From Okapia johnstoni (taxonomy: Eukaryota > Chordata > Mammalia > Artiodactyla > Giraffidae), in NCBI GenBank assembly GCA_024291935.2, contig CM044312.1, forward strand, positions 49,544,001 to 49,608,000: a stretch of 64,000 nucleotides of DNA, in the 5' to 3' direction. Positions 32,946 through 45,740 of this stretch are shown one piece after another (the stretch's first letter is position 1; each line of letters begins with the position of its first letter). The notes beneath the pieces were generated by a model. That model made no database searches. It was given only the letters and a program-made list of their open reading frames with translations, and had not been told where the DNA came from. The translations under genes and the position numbers were made by a program.

Positions 32946-34364
32946 CATTCTACCTGTTATACCTGAGGACAGGAGCTGGGCATCTTAGCCCCTTTTAGGA
33001 AACCTTGGAGTTTGACAGTGATTAACTTCCCCCTATGGGGAGGACAAGCAGGAACATCCACAACATGAACTTTAATTGACTTTTTCTCCCCAGGCCATTG
33101 TTTTAGTGACCAAAAGCAGAAAGCTCAAAGAGAAAAATCAGCCCATGGATGTCCATTTATTTTCTTTTTTCCAATTTATTTTCAATTAAGTATAAAACCA
33201 TCTCTGACTCAACTAGGATTGAGTTCAGTATGCTATAGAAGAAAAACTCCAATGAAAAGTGACTTCGAGAAGATAGAATTTAATTTTTCTCACATCAAAG
33301 AAGTCCAGAAGAGGCATTCCAGAATTGTATGGTGGCCGTGTGATCTCTCCAAGGACTCAAACGTCTCTCTTTCTGCTCCTCCATCCATAGCTTGTGACTT
33401 CCAGGCTCAAGGTCATCTCATGGTCCAAGAATGTCTCCTGGAGATCTGGATGTCTCCAGACTTGGGAGAGTGGAAGAAGGCAAAAGGTCCTTCCTTCTAG
33501 TTTTTTAAATTTTCTTTTTGGAAGAAGCCTCACGTCTGCTTACATCTCGTTGGCTTGCAGTTAATGAATCACATGGCCACATTTCAACACAGGTGATGGT
33601 ATGTCCCCCTAGGAAAACTGGGAGAGAGAATGGATACTGGCTGGCAAACAATAGTTTGTGCCATAGTCTCAAAACCCCAGGTCTTTCAGATTTTAGGTGG
33701 TGGTCACTGAGCTCATCTACACTTGTGAGCAACTGGAGGCTGATGACATTGATGTCCCACTGAGAACAAACTGGAGGATGCAGTCTCCAACCTGAACCAA
33801 AGAATACCTTGAGAGGGTCCCCAGTCAGAATTGAGGGAGCTGCTTACACTCACTCACAGGAACCTACTCTGGCGTGAAGTGTGAGATATGAGGGCATGTT
33901 TGTGTCACTTCTGGTTTCCTCCATCCTTCTTTCTCTCCCACGGCCACATTTCCTGAGTGGATTCTGCTCCCTTGTGGCCTCTCTGTTATTTCATCTCTTT
34001 TTAATTTGGAGGATCATCAGAGTGGTGATGTAGTTCAGGTTTGTTTTTTTTGTCTTTTAATTTTTGTCAATTGTCCTCAAGTGAACCCAATTTAGCAACT
34101 TCTGAACTTCTCAACTATGTTAGACTGTCCCCTGGTGGATGGCTGTCATAGCCATTCTTCTGATCAACGTCCCCTTCCTCCCTCCCCAGCCCAATCCTAG
34201 ATACATGATTAAGAATTTGATGTGTGAAACTCAGTCATCAAGAGTTCTTCTGACTTTTAGGATGTGGTCTTGTGAATGCTCATATGAAGATAGTTTTTCT
34301 TGGCCTCTTGAAATTGTTGTTTCCTAATGCCAACAAAGGTCCGTCTAGTCAAGGCTATGGTTTT
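32946..34364. other. Intergenic, nothing recognised
   Basis: Unique sequence. A CTCF-like site lies at 34126-34142. No gene. Confidence 0.65.
34126..34142 (-). promoter_or_regulatory. CTCF-like motif
   Basis: The reverse complement contains CCACCAGGGGACA, close to the CTCF core CCACCAGGGGGCG. Confidence 0.3.
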
Positions 34365-34795
34365 TCCAAGTAGTCACGTATAGATGTGAGAGTTGGACGG
34401 TGAAGAAAGCTGAGTGCCGAAGAATTGATGCTTTTGAACTGTGGTGTTGGAGAATACTCTTGAGAGTCCCTTGGACTGCATTTAGTTCATCCTAAAAAGA
34501 TCAGTCCTGGTTGTTCGTTGGAAGGACTGATGTTGAAGCTGAAACTCCAATACTTTGGCCACCTGATGTGAAGAGTTGACTCATTGGAAAAGACCCTAAT
34601 GCTGGGAAGGATTGGGGGCAGGAGGAGAAGGGGATGACAGAGGATGAGATGGTTGGATGGCATCACCAACTCGATGGACATAGGTTTGGGTAGACTCTGG
34701 GAGTTGGTGATGGACAGGGAGGTCTGGAGTGCTGCGATTCATGGGGTCGCAAAGAGTCGGACACAACTGAGTGACTGAACTGAACTGAACTGAAA
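34365..34795 (+). mobile_element. BovB (RTE) LINE, 3' fragment
   Basis: Carries the 3' part of BovB ORF2 on the + strand with frame breaks (region around CTGTGGTGTTGGAGAATAC and AACTCCAATACTTTGGCCAC), followed by the 3' tail. It ends in the short ACTGAACTGAACTGAA repeat typical of BovB 3' ends. 5'-truncated and dead. Confidence 0.9.
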
Positions 34796-34859
34796 CTTCT
34801 ATAAAGCATAGGCTTGGGGTGTCAGTATTTTTACGAGGAGGATGGTGGTAATAAGGCTT

Positions 34860-35040
34860 GTATCTTTCATTTATTCAACAAAAACCTGTTGAGCATCTAA
34901 ACCTTTCATTTTAAACCTAGTTATTCCTTGACAATCTACCATGTGCCAGGAGCTGTTCTGTCATTGGTGAACATCACCAGTGAGATGAGGGCCCTGTTCT
35001 CAGGAACTTACATTCTAAGTAGAAAAGAAAAGAGACAGTT
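34860..35040 (-). mobile_element. L2-like ancient repeat
   Basis: CATTTATTCAACAAAAACCTG, then CCATGTGCCAGGAGCTGTTC and GGAACTTACATTCTAAGTAG follow the antisense order of L2-type 3' ends. Confidence 0.6.
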
Positions 35041-35103
35041 TCAGATAGAGGAAAATGTTATGAAGAAAATAAAGCATCTAGGACCCACCCTAATCCAGTA
35101 TAA

Positions 35104-35308
35104 GTGAAGTCGCTCAGTCATGTCTGACTCTTTGCGACCCCGTGGACTGTAGCCCACCAGGCTCCTCCATCCATGGGATTCTTCCAGGCAAGAATACTGG
35201 AGTGGGTTGCCATTTCCTTCTCCAGGGGACCTTCCCAACCCAGGGATTGAACCCAGGTCTCCCACATTGCAGGCAGACGCTTTAACCTCTGAGCCACCAG
35301 GGAACCAC
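35104..35308 (-). mobile_element. Bov-tA SINE
   Basis: Antisense full-length copy from GTGAAGTCGCTCAGTCATGT to GAGCCACCAGGGAACCAC. Close to consensus, so rather young. Confidence 0.95.
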
Positions 35309-35311
35309 ATG

Positions 35312-35430
35312 TTAACTCATTACATCTTCAAAATCCCTATTTCCAAATAATGTCACATTGATAAGTACCTAGAGTTAGGACTCCAGTGTGTCTTTGGGGG
35401 CTGGGGGCGGGGACACAGTTCAATGCCCAG
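35312..35430 (-). mobile_element. MLT1 (ERVL-MaLR) LTR fragment
   Basis: Antisense text ACTCATTACATCTTCAAAATC, CCAAATAATGTCACATTGAT and AGTTAGGACTCCAGTGTGTC matches the 5' part of MLT1 LTRs. Non-coding and old. Confidence 0.7.
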
Positions 35431-38400
35431 TGAAGGGGAAGAGAGTCTGAAGCTTCACAAACTTCTCAATGCTTTGACTGAGATGCTATGGAAGGGATGG
35501 GAGTTGATGATGGATATGTGGGTCAAGATAGACTGACAGCCTTCTCTCACCCACGGTCACCTCCTGGCACCACCAATTGGTTTAAATAATAAAAAAAAAA
35601 AAAGGAAAAACATGTATCAGCACTAACTCACTCTGGCCCTGATTTGGTCCCTTTTTGAGTGTTTCTCATGGAAATTGACTGGCTTCTAATATTCCATTGC
35701 CTGCTAGATCACAAGCCACACAGCAGCACCCAGATCCTTAGAGGGCTCAGTCTCAGCTGGTGAAGCTGGAAGAAGTTCATTCAAGCAGGCTGAACACTGA
35801 CCTTCTCTCACTGTTCAAACAACCCCAACTGTCAAAGAAACTGAGCACCCATTTCCAAGCAGAAGCAAAAGCAAACCAAAACAGTGTTCTGAGAGCCACA
35901 TACACTCGTGTGTGCCAGAAGATGCGTGTAAAATCTTCATTTACATCTTTTATTTTGACTCACATAAACTCTCACAGGGATCGGGAGTAATGCCTCAGCT
36001 TTGCTTGGCTCATCTCCCACAAACTCGGTGGGAAGCGTCTTTGTTTTGGAGCTCAGGGCTTTCTCCCAGGCCACCCCACTCAGTCACTCTCCTCCCTCTT
36101 TCCCTTACAGACAGCCCCTACCCAAGTCAATTATATTATCACTGTCTTTCTTCCCTCATCCCTGGTCCCTCCTCTCTGCACTTGATCTAGACTCAGGCAT
36201 GGCTGGGTGGTTGATGTTTTCCTTGAGCTGCTATATTTTGGAGCTCCTGTCTTTTGAGTTTCCTTGACACTTGGGAATTTTCTGTGGTTTGATTCTCAAC
36301 CTTATTCTCTTTAGACACTCTCTCCATGGGCAGAAGCATCCATTCCTATGCATTAACCTTGATCTCAGTTGGTAATCCTGATTCTTTATTTACCAGCACA
36401 ACCTACTGGCACAGGCGGGGGCCTGTGCAATTAGTACCATGGAGAGAGCCGAGTGAACTTAGCTCCAGCACCACAGACAGTTCCTGGACCCTGTACCTAC
36501 TTGAGAGCTGATTGTGGCTAATTTATATTATGTGAACAAAGGCACATCTAAGTTTTATGGGGTCTGAAACATGTAATTTGGGGAGGTACTCTTTAATAAG
36601 AAATGTAGAATTTTATTCAAGATTAGATGTAAAAATGAATTTTTTTAGAAAGAGAAAAGTTGACAGCTATCATAAATATTATGAAATCCAGAAAAATAAC
36701 ATAATATTTGTATTAATTATGATAGTTTTAACCTAATTTTTGGCAGTATATTCTTTGACTCCATCCTTATTGGACAAAAGTTTTTATATTGTTTTCTAGA
36801 CAGATAACTGAAATATAATTCAGTCATATGATTAATCAAAATATGTGTTTTATTTTTCATAATTTTGACAGCACCAAGAACAGAATCCTCCACTTAAAAT
36901 TTTACATATCTGATGACTGGAAAATTTTTCCATAGCCTGGCTCTATACCTGTCAATATTTGTGTCCCTACCATTACTCAGAATGCCATACATTGTAGAAC
37001 ATTCCATGTTCTAATATGATCTCTGACCTTCTGTCTTTGTATGTAATGTTAAGTGGAATATATGATATTGATAGTCTACTATTAATAATATACTACTTAA
37101 TATATATATACTGCTAGCAATAGTATACTACTTAATTGTAACCCAAACTAAAGTTTACCTCCAACATAACTTCCCCTTAGCAGATCTCCCAAGTGCTCAT
37201 GGTCAGTTCAACACTACCACACACGTGAGATGGTGTTCAGTGTTCAGTCTCTTGTTGCATATTGTGTCTTGACTGTTAGAGCCATCTGATGCAGCTGCAG
37301 GAGGGGTTTGGCAAGTAAACCTTTATGTGAGACTTTGCTCTTAGGCTTGAATATTAATGATGGGGGAAAAAAGAGAGAAAAGGAAAAAAAAATTCGAGGC
37401 AGAGAAGTTATAGCAAAGACTTCTTCACTTTCTTCCGAACAGCTTTTCATGAGCTCAAATCTGGTTAAATGCCTCTCTGATGTTTTCCCATAAAATTCTG
37501 TACTGAAGCCACGTTGAATTCTGAGCATCTATATAAGAAATGTTAATGGGACATATACTAGGGTCTATGTGTTTTAGATGCCTGGGACTGAAACTGTGAG
37601 TTAAAGGTAAGAATTTTTTTCTTACAGGGAATACATTCTAATCAAGAAAGCAGAAAATACATAGGCAAACAAATATGTCCCTAAACTCTTACTATGTATG
37701 CGACTTAGAACAGACAGCAAAGGCCGACTGGGAGGAGGAGGGGTCTGTTAGGAAGCATCCCTCACCCCACGCTGCACAGGGCAGGTGGCAAGTGGTCTCT
37801 TCACATGAGAGCTCATCCCGGCCTCCCAGGGGTTTGTGACCTAAAAGTCACCTGATGGTGGCAGGACAGGCAACTGATCACTTTGCAGTCCTTATTGACG
37901 CCAGTTAGTATGGGAAGTTTCCAGTACCTTTAGGAACCATGAGCCTCTCTCATCAAAATCCAGGACTTGTCCTAGCCTGCCCTCTTGTTAGAGAGCTGAG
38001 TCCAGGCAGCAGAAAGGGCTGGATAGGAAGAATTGGCAGCTGGCTCAGAGAAGGGGCTCAGTTAAGAGTCCTGTCTTCCTCCAGGATGGGTTGGGTCAGG
38101 CCCAGTGTTGGTAGAAACCATGGAGAGTGCAGTCCGCATCCCTGCCTCTTGGAGGAAGGAGGGGAGACTGCCAGGTGGAGAACCAGGCTCTGGATGAACC
38201 AGTGGGGATGCTGGTGGAAAGGCCCTGCTGGCAAAGGGACTGGTCCTTTTTCAGTCCTTATTCTCTCCCAGGAAGGAACTTTGCTGGAAAGCAATTCTTT
38301 TGCTGGAGTGAAAGGGATGCAGGGTAACAGATGAGTTGAAGATTCAATGGGTTTTGTCTTTAGGCAAGTGCAAGGAAATGCTGCCTTATGTGGCCCCCTC

Positions 38401-38760
38401 AAGCAATCAGAACATTGGATCCAGCCCTGGCCCCAGAATGTCTGCCTCTTTAGCTTTGACCAGAACCCCAGGACCAGCCAGAGCCCCACCCCTGAGTACA
38501 ACCACACACCAAGGTTTCTGCTCTTAGGGCCTGTGTGATGCCCAGGCTGCACTAGGCCTCCCAGCGACCCAAGACCTGAGGCTGGGCCCTGGTCCACAGG
38601 TAGGCAACGTGGAAGCACACAGAGGGGAGAAGATAGGCCTTGTGGGCTTTGCAGACAGCCAGTGGTCCTGCCTTGTCATTCATTTGCATCACAAGCACAG
38701 AAAAACTGAAAACAGGTCCTGACACAACCAGTCATTTAACCTAAATTAGGCAAGGCAGCA
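35431..38760. other. Intergenic, mostly unrecognised
   Basis: Unique sequence, AT-rich between 36520 and 37650, with an A-run at 35588-35603 and an ATATAT-rich local duplication near 37085-37135. No gene or well-defined repeat seen. Confidence 0.65.
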
Positions 38761-38765
38761 GCAAA

Positions 38766-38773
38766 TATAAAAG
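38766..38773 (+). promoter_or_regulatory. TATA-box-like sequence
   Basis: TATAAAAG, 49 bp before an ATG opening a 13-codon frame (MSAGEISHLDLSW) whose end overlaps a GTAAAA donor-like site. Could be chance. No transcript evidence is available. Confidence 0.2.
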
Positions 38774-38876
38774 GCCTGGGAACCAAGAGCCAATACTTCC
38801 TCATGCCAACCAAAATGTCTGCGGGCGAGATCTCCCATCTTGATTTGTCCTGGTAAAAAAATCGGTGCATAGGTCT

Positions 38877-38895
38877 GTGCTGCCCTCTATCGGTC
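38877..38895 (-). promoter_or_regulatory. CTCF-like motif
   Basis: GTGCTGCCCTCTATCGGTC. Its reverse complement matches the CTCF core around AGAGGGCAGCAC. Points left, toward ADCYAP1R1. Confidence 0.4.
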
Positions 38896-39155
38896 ACTTG
38901 GTTGTTGGCACGGGCAGCCTTGCCCTAACCTGGAAAAGGCAGGAACTCTTCCCAGTACCGAGTGTTCTGCTCACCAGGCTTGTTTCCATACAGTGACTCA
39001 TAAATGAGATCATGTGGGCAAGAGCAAGTTAAAATATTTACTATAATTAACATAGGATGGAAAAACTTATATCTTAAGTCTCCTGTGGAAAGAATGTGGC
39101 CTAGAGAGATTTCTGAAATGGTTTTAACCCTCTGCATTCCCTGTGGATGAAGCAT

Positions 39156-39363
39156 GCTACTGCTGCTTAGTTGCTTCAGCCATGTCTGACTCTTTGCAAC
39201 CCTATGGACTGTAGCCCGCCAGGCTCCTCTGTCCATGGAATTCTCCAGGCGAGAATACTGGAGTGAGTTGCCATGCTCTCTTCCATGGGATCTTCCCAAC
39301 CTGGGATCGAACTCGGGTCTCCTGTATTGCAGTCAGATTCTGTACCACCGAGCCACTAGGGAA
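39156..39363 (-). mobile_element. Bov-tA SINE with target duplication
   Basis: Antisense copy ending GAGCCACTAGGGA. It is flanked by GTGGATGAAGCAT (39143-39155) and GTAGATGAAGCAT (39364-39376). Confidence 0.94.
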
Positions 39364-39376
39364 GTAGATGAAGCAT

Positions 39377-40155
39377 ACCCTTACATTTTTTTCCTGATCA
39401 TACAGAAAATTTGTTATTTATTTCTGAAGGTCACATAAATATAAGAAACATATGTTTGGTGTCATTTAGGAAGTGAATATGTGTCTAAGAATTTTCACAT
39501 TTCATTGTAAGCATGAGTGGCGGCATATATCCATTCATTCCTTCCTCAGATTTTCAATGAGATGTTTGATATGTCTTCCCCCCGATGCTCTGGGGAGCAC
39601 AAAAGTGAAAAAGATAAAAGATGCTGGAGTCAAGGAGCATGTTGTTTGCAGGGAAGTTAAGAAATATCTGAAAGAAGGCAAGCAGAGACATGTGTCCAGA
39701 TGCTATTGGTGCCCGGCCGGGCTCCTGGCCAGTCCAGCTGCTGCAGGTGTGGGCTGTTAATGGCGCACATCTGTCCCCTCTCCAGATGCTCACTGAGGGA
39801 TGCCTGAGGGGTAACACTAACCCTGCTCCGTACTTCCTATCCATGGTTGCCTGTGGCGGGAGACTGATTAATGTAGGGGTTCCACGGCCCAGGCCCCTGG
39901 TACAGTATACACTGCAGAGTCAGGAGGAGGCTGATGCTCCTGAAACGACATCCTTGCCTGCCTCCTTCCTCTACCCGTCCCTGCTTTCCTCACCCCTCTC
40001 TAATTTCTCCCCAGGCCAGCCCCTCCATGAGTCACTTGCTCAAGAATCTATATTTCAGGGAATCCAGACAAAAACATGTGCTATCAAAGAGGCCCAGGAA
40101 AGATGATGTCTAGTGTCAGGATCAGGGAAAACGTGCCTTGAAGATTAGTTGAGAT
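39377..40155. other. Intergenic, nothing recognised
   Basis: Unique sequence between a SINE and an L2-like repeat. The frame at 39690-40106 is unsupported. Confidence 0.65.
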
Positions 40156-40159
40156 TTGA

Positions 40160-40335
40160 GCACACTCAAGCTATTCATTCATTCCACAAACACATATTGA
40201 CAAGTGCTTTCCATGATCCGGGCTCTCTTCCAGGCCTTGGGGACACGGCAGTAAAAATGACAGTCTTGTTATCACTGGCACTTACATTCTGATGGGGAAG
40301 GAAAGAAATAAGAACACAAATAATGGATGATTAGA
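40160..40335 (-). mobile_element. L2-like ancient repeat
   Basis: AGCTATTCATTCATTCCACA, CACATATTGACAAGTGC, CTTGGGGACACGGCAGTAAA and GGCACTTACATTCTGATGGG follow the antisense order of L2-type repeats. Confidence 0.65.
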
Positions 40336-41075
40336 TGAATTTAGGGAAGTCCTGTAGTAAAAATAAAACATGATAACGTCTCCAGCTCTCTTTCCTACCA
40401 TTCTGCACACACTTACCCATGGGAACAGGTAATTCAACCTTTCTCTCAGCAATCCTAATTCTTTACATCCAGTGGTTCAGATTTCAGGCAATGTCAACTC
40501 CCACTGAGTTCCTGTTGTGGATGATTATTTTAAACCTTAGCATTGACCCCAAACATTTTTTCAAACACTTCCAAAGCCTGAATTTGGGGTCTGGGAACAT
40601 TCTTTAGGCTTTCCACAATTGAAGCCTTGAAGAGTTTCATTTAGTCTGAATTCAGAGCACAGAGTCCCTCTAGAGGACTGGGAATGCCGTAAACTGTAGG
40701 AGGCAAGCCCCTGGTGTTGCTGGAGATGAATACATGTAACTACCTGACGGATGGTTCTGGGGATGAGAAGTTGGCTTTCCCGGGAGCTCGGGCTTGACTT
40801 GTCTTGCATGACTCAGGTCCGTTCTCTGCTCCGTTGTTCCAGGACCACATTTGATCCAGTGTGCCTTCCCAAGGCCTGTAGCCTTAGGTGCTAACATCTG
40901 TTTCTGGCCTGTGGGGTCTCCCCGGCAGAGAGTGTTTGATTCATCTTCCTGTGTCCCAAGGGCACAAACAAAGCCTGTTACACAGCTTAGCCAGTGACAT
41001 TTGGGGAAATATGTGAATTCCAGGCCCCTTTTAAATCCACGCCTTGCTATCTATGGTCTCCTATAGCCAGGCCAT
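40336..41075. other. Intergenic, nothing recognised
   Basis: Unique sequence without a gene or recognisable repeat. Confidence 0.65.
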
Positions 41076-41079
41076 CATC

Positions 41080-41440
41080 CTTTCTCCATTCAACAAGTCT
41101 CAAGCCCTTTCTAGTCACTGTGCCTTTGTGCAGCCTGCTCTCCTGCTTACTGGCTAACTGGGTCACTGAAAGAAACCTGTGGGCTTTTAGGGCAGCCAGG
41201 CCTGCACTGGAATCCCAAAGTGTGTGACTTAGAGTAGATGACTCCTGCAGACACCTTACACACAGTGTCCACTCCTGCTTGTACGTAGTAGGCACTCAAT
41301 GTATGTCTTTCTCCAGCTCTCCCATCTTCCACCCAGTCTGCTTTTGAAATGTCCTCTATTTTCATAACCAAACAGCATCTACCTTTCAAATCTCACCCCC
41401 TTCACAAAGCCTCCCATGATTGCTGTGACATAGGCTGAAC
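41080..41440 (+). mobile_element. L2-like LINE fragments
   Basis: CACTGTGCCTTTGTGCAGCC and, further on, TTCAAATCTCACCCCCTTCA with AAAGCCTCCCATGATTGC match the sense order of an L2 3' region with large changes. Confidence 0.5.
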
Positions 41441-41926
41441 TTAGAACCAGTTATTTTTCTTTAATGTGCATGGGACAGGCTCTTCTCAATGCTGTGGCAA
41501 ACACTCCTATGAAATTCAATACTCCTTTTACATAACGCCATGAGTGTTAGGTTTTCCTGAGTGTCCCGATCCTTCTGTTTCTGAGAACAGAGTTGGATGG
41601 CAACTCCAAAGTCCTTGAAGTCAGGCATAGGCATGTGACACACATTGGCCAGTGAACTGTAGCAGAAGGGAGCCGGGCCACTTTGCCACTGAAGTATTAA
41701 AGAGACTTGTAAGATTTGTCATCTCTGTGTTCCCCCTGCTGGAGCAAACAATATGGACCTACAATATGCATTGGAAATAAACCTGGGCTGTTTTAAGTCA
41801 CAGGAATTAATCCAGACTTCCTCATTTCTGCCACAGAATGTAGCTCATAATGACTGAAGCTCCCATTTTAGTCTCCTAAAATGAAATTAATAGTACACAT
41901 GTATGTGTGTATATACATATATGTGC
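41441..41926. other. Intergenic, old repeat-like but unassigned
   Basis: The stretch 41570-41770 looks like a worn interspersed repeat that I cannot name. It contains a CTCF-like CCAGCAGGGGGAA on the minus strand at 41729-41745. No gene. Confidence 0.5.
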
Positions 41927-41930
41927 TGTA

Positions 41931-42135
41931 TTGTGCTTAGTTTCTCAGCTGTGTCCAACTCTTTGGGACCCCATGGACTGAAGCCCACCAGTATCCTCTG
42001 TCCATGTTCTCCAAGCAAGAATACTGGAGTGAGTTGCCATTTCCTTCTCCAGGGGATCTTCCCAAACCAGGAGTCAAACCTGGGTCTCCTGCATTGTAGG
42101 AGGTCTCTTTACTGACTGAGCTACCAGGGAAGCCC
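41931..42135 (-). mobile_element. Bov-tA SINE
   Basis: Antisense copy from GTGCTTAGTTTCTCAGCTGT to GAGCTACCAGGGAAGCCC, bordered by TATATACATA-rich sequence. Confidence 0.93.
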
Positions 42136-43050
42136 TATATACCTATGTACATGTACATACACATATACATATAGTATGCATATATATTTATTTAATTTAA
42201 AGGAGTTATATAATGGTCTAACTGCAATATGAGGGTGAAATAAAGGGGCATTAAACTGTAATGATATATATTCAATAGTAAATGCTCTCAGCTGACACTA
42301 GCTGACAAGAAAGAGGGAGATACTTGTCCTTATCCATCCCAGCACTAGGAATACAGCAGCTGCAAGTGCATGATCTTAGAGCTATGCCAATGACTCAGAC
42401 ACCATTGGCAGTACTATTGTCATTGACATGATTATCTAAAAATAGGGACAAATCTCAGTAAAGTTTTTGATGAGACTTTAGTCCTCCCTTGATTAACAAA
42501 GCCGTTGGCTTCCTGAGAACATGCAATGTATTTTGAAATTACAGTCCAAATACTTTGTGTTTAAGTATAAACAGGAGTTGTGTTCCTGGTCCAGGTTTAA
42601 ATGTAACCTACAGTCAGCCCAGGTTTTAAGTAAAAACCTACATGTTTTGCCTACATAACAGAAGGCAAAAGGTCTGTTAGGATGTTGGAAAGTTGTGCAG
42701 GATATGGGACAATTCATTTTTAGTGTGCACCTGCCCTGTGTATTACAGGATGTCTACTGTCCCTGGCCCCTGCCCAGTAAATTCCAGTTGCACCCCAACT
42801 CCAACTGCAATGATGATAAAATCCACCCCCCTCACCCACCTAAAATTTCCAAAGTAGCCCACAGATGCTGATTTTTCCCTCCATGTTTCTGAAGAAGGAG
42901 TCTGTTTTATACTTTTTCAGAATCCCTATCACCCAGCATCGATTTATTAATAGTTAAAAGTAGCTTTCTTTTAAAAATCTGTCGAGCTGATTTTTAAAGC
43001 TGATTCTGTTAAGCTGATTTCTTTCTTAGCACCTGCTGCATGATTAACCT
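42136..43050. other. Intergenic, nothing recognised
   Basis: AT-rich to balanced unique sequence. No gene or assigned repeat. Confidence 0.65.
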
Positions 43051-43238
43051 GACCCTAGCTCAGTTGGTAAAGAATCTACCTGCAATGCGGGAGACCTGGA
43101 TTCCATCTCTGTGTTCGGAAGCTCCCTGGAGAAGGGAAAGGCTACCCACTCCAGTATTCTGGCCTGGAGAATTCCATGGACTGTATAGGCCATGGGATTG
43201 CAAAGAGTCGGACATGACTGAGCGACTTTCACTTTCCA
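43051..43238 (+). mobile_element. Bov-tA SINE, 5'-shortened
   Basis: Starts within the tRNA-like head (CTAGCTCAGTTGGTAAAGAA) and runs to GACTGAGCGACTTTCACTTT. Confidence 0.92.
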
Positions 43239-43910
43239 TGATTCTATCTCTGATGGCAGCACAAGGACCTGTGATTCAGGGCTGGGTATGCAGACGCCTT
43301 CAAATGCCATGGATGTTCTCAGTGTCTCTAACTTTTCCTCATTTGGTTGTTACAGTTCATCATACAGGTCCTTTCCCATGATCCTCTCTGCAGTTTCCAC
43401 CCCATCTCAGTGCCTTCCCATTAGTCCTAGTTTCAGATGGTCAGACTTGGTTCAGGAGATGGTGGTCCTAGGGCTGGGCTGGCTCAGCTGAGACTAGTTG
43501 TCTGTGGTAAACAGGAGCAGATTGTAGGTAGCTCATGTTCTTCCATGCTTCTGGAAAGTATGGCGCTCCCAGACCCTTGTGGCCCTCCGTGCCTTCCTCT
43601 TCCCTGCGACCCACCCCACCATACCTGGCCAACCTCAAGCTTTGCCTAAGGGATCCCCTCCAGCCTTGTTTTCCGTGGCTGCATTTGAGAGCAAGATTCA
43701 GGGGGTACCTCCACCAGGTACTGCTACGCTTCAGTCACTCACTTCCTGTTGGCGTTGTTTTGGAAACCAGGGCCTGATCTTGAGGATAAGTATATCCTGA
43801 CCCCCATTTTCTAGTGCTGGGATTCTCTAAAATGCTGATTGACAGTCTGATTCCTGGAAGCTCTGTTCTCTGCTCTTCAGTTCCACAAATCATGCTGTAT
43901 TGTGGCCTTT
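43239..43910. other. Intergenic, nothing recognised
   Basis: Unique sequence between two SINEs. The frames here are short and unsupported. Confidence 0.65.
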
Positions 43911-44110
43911 GGGGCTTCCCTGGTGGCTCAGATGGTAAAGAATCTGCTTGCAAATGCAGGAGACTGAGGTTCGACCCCTGGGTTGGAAAGATCCCCTGGA
44001 GAAAGGAATGGCTACCCAGTCCAGTATTTTTGCTTAGAGAATTCCATGGACAGAGGAGCCTACAGTCCAGGAAGTAGCAAAGGGTTGGACATGACTGAGC
44101 GACTGAGCAT
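43911..44110 (+). mobile_element. Bov-tA SINE
   Basis: Starts GGGGCTTCCCTGGTGGCTCA and runs to GACATGACTGAGCGACTGAG. Confidence 0.94.
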
Positions 44111-44439
44111 ACATACATAGTGTATATATGTCAGAATTACTCTCTCAGTTTGTCCCACCCTCTCCTTGTTAACTGAAATGGTGACTACTTTCTTGATCTC
44201 TGCTTCTGAAAGTTGTGTCTGGTGGGTGGAGTGTAGAACTTATTTGTTTCTTGTCTTCAGACACCAGTTCTGACTGGCACTCCACGATGGCAACAGGCAT
44301 TATCTCTGGCAGACAGCAGGGGTGGGAAGGAACTGAGGGTATAATCTCCCCCAGTTTATTAAATTCCTCTCTGGCCAAAATATCTTCTGGCATGTTTTCA
44401 CTTTGTGAAACATGATTCAACTATATTCTGCTTATAGGA
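44111..44439. other. Intergenic, nothing recognised
   Basis: Unique sequence, no gene. Confidence 0.6.
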
Positions 44440-44710
44440 GACACAGTTTAAGTTCTAAGAAATAAGCAGATTGAAAGTAAAAGAATGAAAAAAGATGTGC
44501 CATACAAATGCAACTACAAGAATTCTGGAGTGGCTCTACTGATATTACCTAAATAGACATATAAGGAGGGGCACAATCAGGAAGATATAACAAGGATAAA
44601 TGTACGTGAATCTAAAACAGAATATCAAAGTATATGAAACAAAATTGAAAGAATTCAGGGAGAAATAGACAATTCAGTAATAATAGTTGGATATCACAAT
44701 ACTCTATTTT
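44440..44710 (+). mobile_element. L1 LINE ORF2 fragment
   Basis: Sense L1 ORF2-like text (CAAGAATTCTGGAGTGGCTC, TACTGATATTACCTAAATAG) with frame breaks. Decayed. Confidence 0.65.
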
Positions 44711-44849
44711 TTAAATTGAATTGAATTTAAATAGAATTGAATTTAAAAATTAAAAAATTAAAGTATAGTTGATATACAATATTATGTAAGTTACAGGGGA
44801 ACAATATAGTGATTCACAAATTTTAAAGATTATGTTCCATTTATAGCTG

Positions 44850-45740
44850 TTATAAAAAATTGACCATATTTCCTAAACTGTACAATATATCATTGTAGCT
44901 TATTTTATGCAAAACATTTTGTACCTCTTAATCCCTTATCCCTATATTGACCCACCTCTCATCCCTCTCCCCATTGGTAACCATTAACTTGTTCTCTATG
45001 AGTCTTTCTGTTATATTCTCTAATTTGTTTTATTTTAAGTGATATATCATACAGTACTTTTCTTTCTCTGATTTACTTCCCTTAGCATAATACTCTCTAA
45101 GTCCATTCCTGTTTTTGCAAATGGCATTTTTTTAAAATGGCTGAGTAGTATTTCATTGTACACATATACTACATCTTTATCCAGTCATCTGTTGATGGAT
45201 ACTTAGGTTGATTCCACACCTTGGCTATTGTAAATGTGCTGCTATGAACACTGGGGTGCATGCATCCTTTTGAGTTTTAGTTTTATTTTGAAGTCATTTT
45301 AATAGGTGTGTAGTAATATCCACTGAAGTTTTGATCTGTATTTCCCTAATGAATTATCCTAACAAACAACTTTTCACATGTTTATTTGCTATTCATCTCT
45401 TTCCTTTGGTTAAATATCTGTTTGTATCTTTTTTCCCCTGAAATTGGGATGTTTTCTTATTATTGAGTTGTTAGAGTGGTAAAAAACACACATTTTTCAA
45501 ACAAATCCTTCATCAGATACATGATATAAAAATGCATTTCCCAGGCTGTGGCTTGTCCTTATTTTGCTAATAGCATTTTTAGAAAAACAATCATTTAAAA
45601 TTTTTATAAAGTCCAATTTATCAATCCTTAAATTTATTTTTACTAATATTATTTTCAGAGGGATTTCGTGCAGAAGGAAATGGTTTCTGAAGGATTTTGT
45701 GCAGGTGAGAAATATCTTAAAAGAGACATTAAAACAAAAA
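44850..45740 (-). mobile_element. L1 LINE 3' fragment
   Basis: Antisense L1 landmarks: GGCTGAGTAGTATTTCATTG, CATCTGTTGATGGATACTTA, GGCTATTGTAAATGTGCTGC and the later TTCCCAGGCTGTGGCTTGTC. Confidence 0.85.
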
